DNA of 64,000 nt from positions 1-64,000 of the forward strand of contig NZ_CANMIW010000002.1 of assembly GCF_947498005.1 (NCBI RefSeq), given 5' to 3'. This DNA is from an uncultured Winogradskyella sp. (lineage in GTDB: Bacteria > Bacteroidota > Bacteroidia > Flavobacteriales > Flavobacteriaceae). A program made the position numbers and the translations under genes. The notes beneath the pieces were generated by a model, which had not been told where the DNA came from, searched no databases, and was given only the letters and a program-made list of their open reading frames with translations. Position 1 is the stretch's first letter; each line of letters opens with the position of its first letter. This document shows positions 61,345 through 64,000 of the stretch, piece by piece.

Positions 61345-64000
61345 ATGAAGACTACTAAAATTCAACTTTCAATCGCAAGTTTATTTTGCCTTTTTATTCT
61401 TAATTGTAATCAAGAACCAAAACGAGATTTAAACCCAGAAACTTTAGTTGGTGGATTTCAGTTATTATCTCCAAAACAAACAGGTATAGATTTTAACAAC
61501 GCGATTAAAGAATCGGAGAAAGTCAATCATTTATACTATAACCAAATATATAGTGGAGCTGGTGTAGCTATAGGAGATATCAACAATGATGGATTGCCAG
61601 ATATATTCTTCTGTGGTAACCAAGTTAGTGATAGACTGTATTTAAATAAAGGCGATTTAAAATTTGAAAATATTACAAAATCATCGAGAGTTGCAAGAAA
61701 TTCTGGATGGTCTTGGGGAGTGACCATGGCAGATGTGAATAATGATGGTTATTTAGATATTTATATTAGTAGAAATGGCGAATCTATGAAGCCAGAAGAG
61801 CGTAAAAATCAACTTTTAATAAATAATCAAGACCTTACGTTTACAGAATCTGCTTCGCTCTATGGGTTAGCAGATCTTGGATTCTCTTCGCAAGCCGTAT
61901 TTTTTGATATGGATAATGATGGTGATTTAGATATGTATCAAGTCAATCAACTTCCTGACTCTAGATTGTTTAAGCGCTACATAAATATTCCTAAAAAACG
62001 CGAAGTTTATTATAAGGATAAATTATATAGAAATGATAATGGGAAATATACTGATGTATCTGAAGAAGTGGGTATTTCTAGAGATATGACATACGGATTG
62101 AGTGTAAGTGCGTCAGATTTTAATAACGATGGATGGACGGATTTGTACATAGCAAATGACTATGATAAACCAGATATGTTGTATTATAATAATGGCGATG
62201 GAACTTTTAAAAATGTAATTGATGATAAACTAAAACACATCTCTCAATTTAGTATGGGAACTGATACAGGTGATATAAATAATGATGGCCTTATGGATCT
62301 AATTACCTTAGACATGGCATCAGATGACCACTATCGCTCAAAGACTAATATGGGTTCTATGAGTGCTGAGAAATTTCATGCTTTAGTAGATGATGGTAAT
62401 CATTACCAATATATGACCAATACGCTTCAAATTAATAATGGAAATAGTTTTTCAGATATTGCAAATATTGCAGGTATTGCAAAAACCGATTGGAGTTGGG
62501 CAGGCTTATTAGTGGATTTAGATAATGATGGATTAAAAGATATAATCATTTCAAACGGTGTAAAAAAAGATGTTAGAAACAATGATTTTTTAACAGATTT
62601 ATACAAAAAATTGGAAACGGATTCTCAAGAGTTTTTTGAGATGACAAAATCTGCGCCATCTGTACCATTAGCTAATCATGCCTTCAAGAATAAAGGGAAT
62701 TATAAATTTGAAAGAGTTGCAGAAGATTGGAGTTTTAATACACCAAGTTTTTCTAGCGGAATGTCTTATGGCGATTTGGATAATGATGGCGATTTAGATA
62801 TTGTTGTTAATAATATGGAAGCGCCTGCTTTTGTTTATGAAAATAAAACCAACGGGAATTACCTTAAGATTAAATTTAAAGGTTCAGATAGAAATCAATT
62901 AGGTTATGGTGCAAAAGCAATAATTTATCATAATGGAAAAAAACAGGTTTCAGAGAATGTGGTAACGCGAGGCTATTTATCGTCGGTAGAACCTGGTCTG
63001 TTTTTTGGCTTAGGTAAAGATAAAGAAATAGACAAAATTGAAGTGATTTGGCCAGATGGTAAAACTAATATGTTTGAAGATGTTAGTGCAAACAAAGCAA
63101 TAACCGCAATTTATTCAAAAGCGGAAGCCGTATCAAAAAAAGCAGAAGTCTCAGAAAAACTCTTTTTAGAAACCAAAGCATCAAATTTAGGTATTGATTT
63201 TGTTCATGATGAAAATGAGTTAAACGAATACAAAGAAGAAGTTTTGCTACCGCACAATATTTCTCAAAACGGACCTTTTTCGTCTGTTGCAGATGTGAAT
63301 AATGACGGATTTGAAGATTTATTTATTGGTGGAGCCGCAGGACAATCAGGTGTGCTTTATTTACAAAAACCAGATGGAAGATTTGAATTAAGTAGCTCTC
63401 AGCCTTGGCAACAAGACAAAGCATCTGAAGATTTGGGAGCATTATTTTTAGATGTTGATGGCGATAATGATTTAGATTTATACGTTACTAGTGGAGGCAG
63501 TGAATACACTCAAGGAAACACGTTGTTAAAGGATAGATTGTATATCAATTCAGGAACCGGAAGTTTTATAAAAAATGAGAAAGCAATTCCTAATGTTTAT
63601 GAAAGCACAATTTGCGTAAAAGCTTCAGATATTGATAACGATGGCGATTTAGATCTGTTTGTAGGTACAAGACTAAAATCTGGTCAATATGGATTTCCTG
63701 CAAGTAGTTATTTGCTCATCAATAATAATGGTATTTATAGTAAAGCATCTAATGAAACAGCTATAGAATTAAGCAATATTGGTATGGTTACAGATGCCGT
63801 ATTTTCAGACGTGGATAAAGATGGAGATGAAGATTTATTAATTGTTGGTGAATGGATGGAGATCAAAGTGTTAGAGAATAAAGAGGGCATTTTTAAAAAT
63901 AGTTCTACTGATTTTGGTTTAAAAAATACAAGAGGAATTTGGTGGTCTATTACAGCTAGTGATTTAGATAATGATGGTGATGACGATTACATTATAGGAA
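61345..64000 (+). CDS. FG-GAP/VCBS-repeat and ASPIC/UnbV domain lipoprotein (runs past the window)
   Basis: At least 885 residues; the frame is still open at the window end. A lipoprotein signal peptide (FCLFILNC) leads to repeated calcium-binding-like FG-GAP units: GDINNDGLPDIFF, ADVNNDGYLDIYI, FDMDNDGDLDMYQ, SDFNNDGWTDLYI, GDINNDGLMDLITLD, DLDNDGDLDIVVNN. An ASPIC/UnbV segment follows (GYGAKAIIYHNGKKQV, SSVEPGLFFGLGK, IEVIWPDGK), then a second propeller (ADVNNDGFEDLFIGG). These proteins often accompany SusCD loci; whether they bind glycan is unknown. Confidence 0.88.
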   Translation, partial: MKTTKIQLSIASLFCLFILNCNQEPKRDLNPETLVGGFQLLSPKQTGIDFNNAIKESEKVNHLYYNQIYSGAGVAIGDINNDGLPDIFFCGNQVSDRLYLNKGDLKFENITKSSRVARNSGWSWGVTMADVNNDGYLDIYISRNGESMKPEERKNQLLINNQDLTFTESASLYGLADLGFSSQAVFFDMDNDGDLDMYQVNQLPDSRLFKRYINIPKKREVYYKDKLYRNDNGKYTDVSEEVGISRDMTYGLSVSASDFNNDGWTDLYIANDYDKPDMLYYNNGDGTFKNVIDDKLKHISQFSMGTDTGDINNDGLMDLITLDMASDDHYRSKTNMGSMSAEKFHALVDDGNHYQYMTNTLQINNGNSFSDIANIAGIAKTDWSWAGLLVDLDNDGLKDIIISNGVKKDVRNNDFLTDLYKKLETDSQEFFEMTKSAPSVPLANHAFKNKGNYKFERVAEDWSFNTPSFSSGMSYGDLDNDGDLDIVVNNMEAPAFVYENKTNGNYLKIKFKGSDRNQLGYGAKAIIYHNGKKQVSENVVTRGYLSSVEPGLFFGLGKDKEIDKIEVIWPDGKTNMFEDVSANKAITAIYSKAEAVSKKAEVSEKLFLETKASNLGIDFVHDENELNEYKEEVLLPHNISQNGPFSSVADVNNDGFEDLFIGGAAGQSGVLYLQKPDGRFELSSSQPWQQDKASEDLGALFLDVDGDNDLDLYVTSGGSEYTQGNTLLKDRLYINSGTGSFIKNEKAIPNVYESTICVKASDIDNDGDLDLFVGTRLKSGQYGFPASSYLLINNNGIYSKASNETAIELSNIGMVTDAVFSDVDKDGDEDLLIVGEWMEIKVLENKEGIFKNSSTDFGLKNTRGIWWSITASDLDNDGDDDYIIG

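Overview
The window is AT-rich chromosomal DNA from a member of Bacteroidota, most likely a marine Flavobacteriaceae species. The evidence is a type IX secretion sorting domain beside a PorP/SprF protein, SusC/SusD genes, a short (287-residue) primary sigma factor, a folK-deoxynucleoside kinase fusion, the flavobacterial gene order CBS-nadK-DUF6089-uppS-bamA-ompH-ompH-murI, and promoters of the Bacteroidota type (TTG, about 17-21 nt, TAnnTTTG). The species cannot be named from the sequence alone.

Layout. 1-1.6 kb: the 3' end of a T9SS-secreted protein and a PorP/SprF protein. 1.66-7.5 kb: a minus-strand VWA / rhodanese / SIMPL operon, divergent from a TPR histidine kinase and LytTR regulator pair; the shared intergenic region carries helically phased half-sites. 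7.5-11.3 kb: DUF2797, a GH3-type adenylating enzyme and a PD40 protein. 11.4-11.55 kb: a highly structured intergenic stretch. 11.6-15.1 kb: clpX, clpP and tig. 15.1-20.5 kb: a small membrane protein, three tandem MORN/TonB-C paralogs, an alpha/beta hydrolase and pdxJ. 20.5-28.9 kb: envelope and cofactor genes (CBS, nadK, DUF6089, uppS, bamA, two ompH, murI). 29-35.9 kb: a gamma-carbonic anhydrase, rpsU, rpoD, an AsmA protein, a queuosine-precursor transporter and the folK-dNK fusion. 36-37.6 kb: two methyltransferases surrounded by palindromic repeats. 37.7-40.7 kb: mutS and a tRNA-Gly/tRNA-Leu pair with a clear promoter and terminator.

40.9-64 kb is a polysaccharide utilization locus (PUL) whose enzymes point to a beta-1,3-glucan with beta-1,6 branches (laminarin type). 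It holds a membrane-spanning sensor with its own LuxR-type DNA-binding domain, SusC, SusD, a lipoprotein with PKD domains, a CBM-like domain and a tandemly duplicated unrecognised module, a GH16 lipoprotein carrying a third copy of that module, a cytoplasmic GH149-like beta-1,3-glucan phosphorylase, a GH17 lipoprotein, an unassigned clan GH-A lipoprotein, a GH30 lipoprotein, a GPH-type sugar symporter and an FG-GAP/ASPIC lipoprotein that runs off the window. Inferred route: capture and endo-cleavage at the cell surface, debranching and trimming in the periplasm or outer membrane, uptake by the symporter, then phosphorolysis to glucose-1-phosphate in the cytoplasm.

Most promising for novelty: the unrecognised repeated module shared by the glycan-binding lipoprotein and GH16, the phased CTATACAA repeats before susC, the kinase-less sensor-regulator, the tandem MORN/TonB-C triplet, and the structured 11.4 kb intergenic region. 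No IS element, prophage or CRISPR array is visible.
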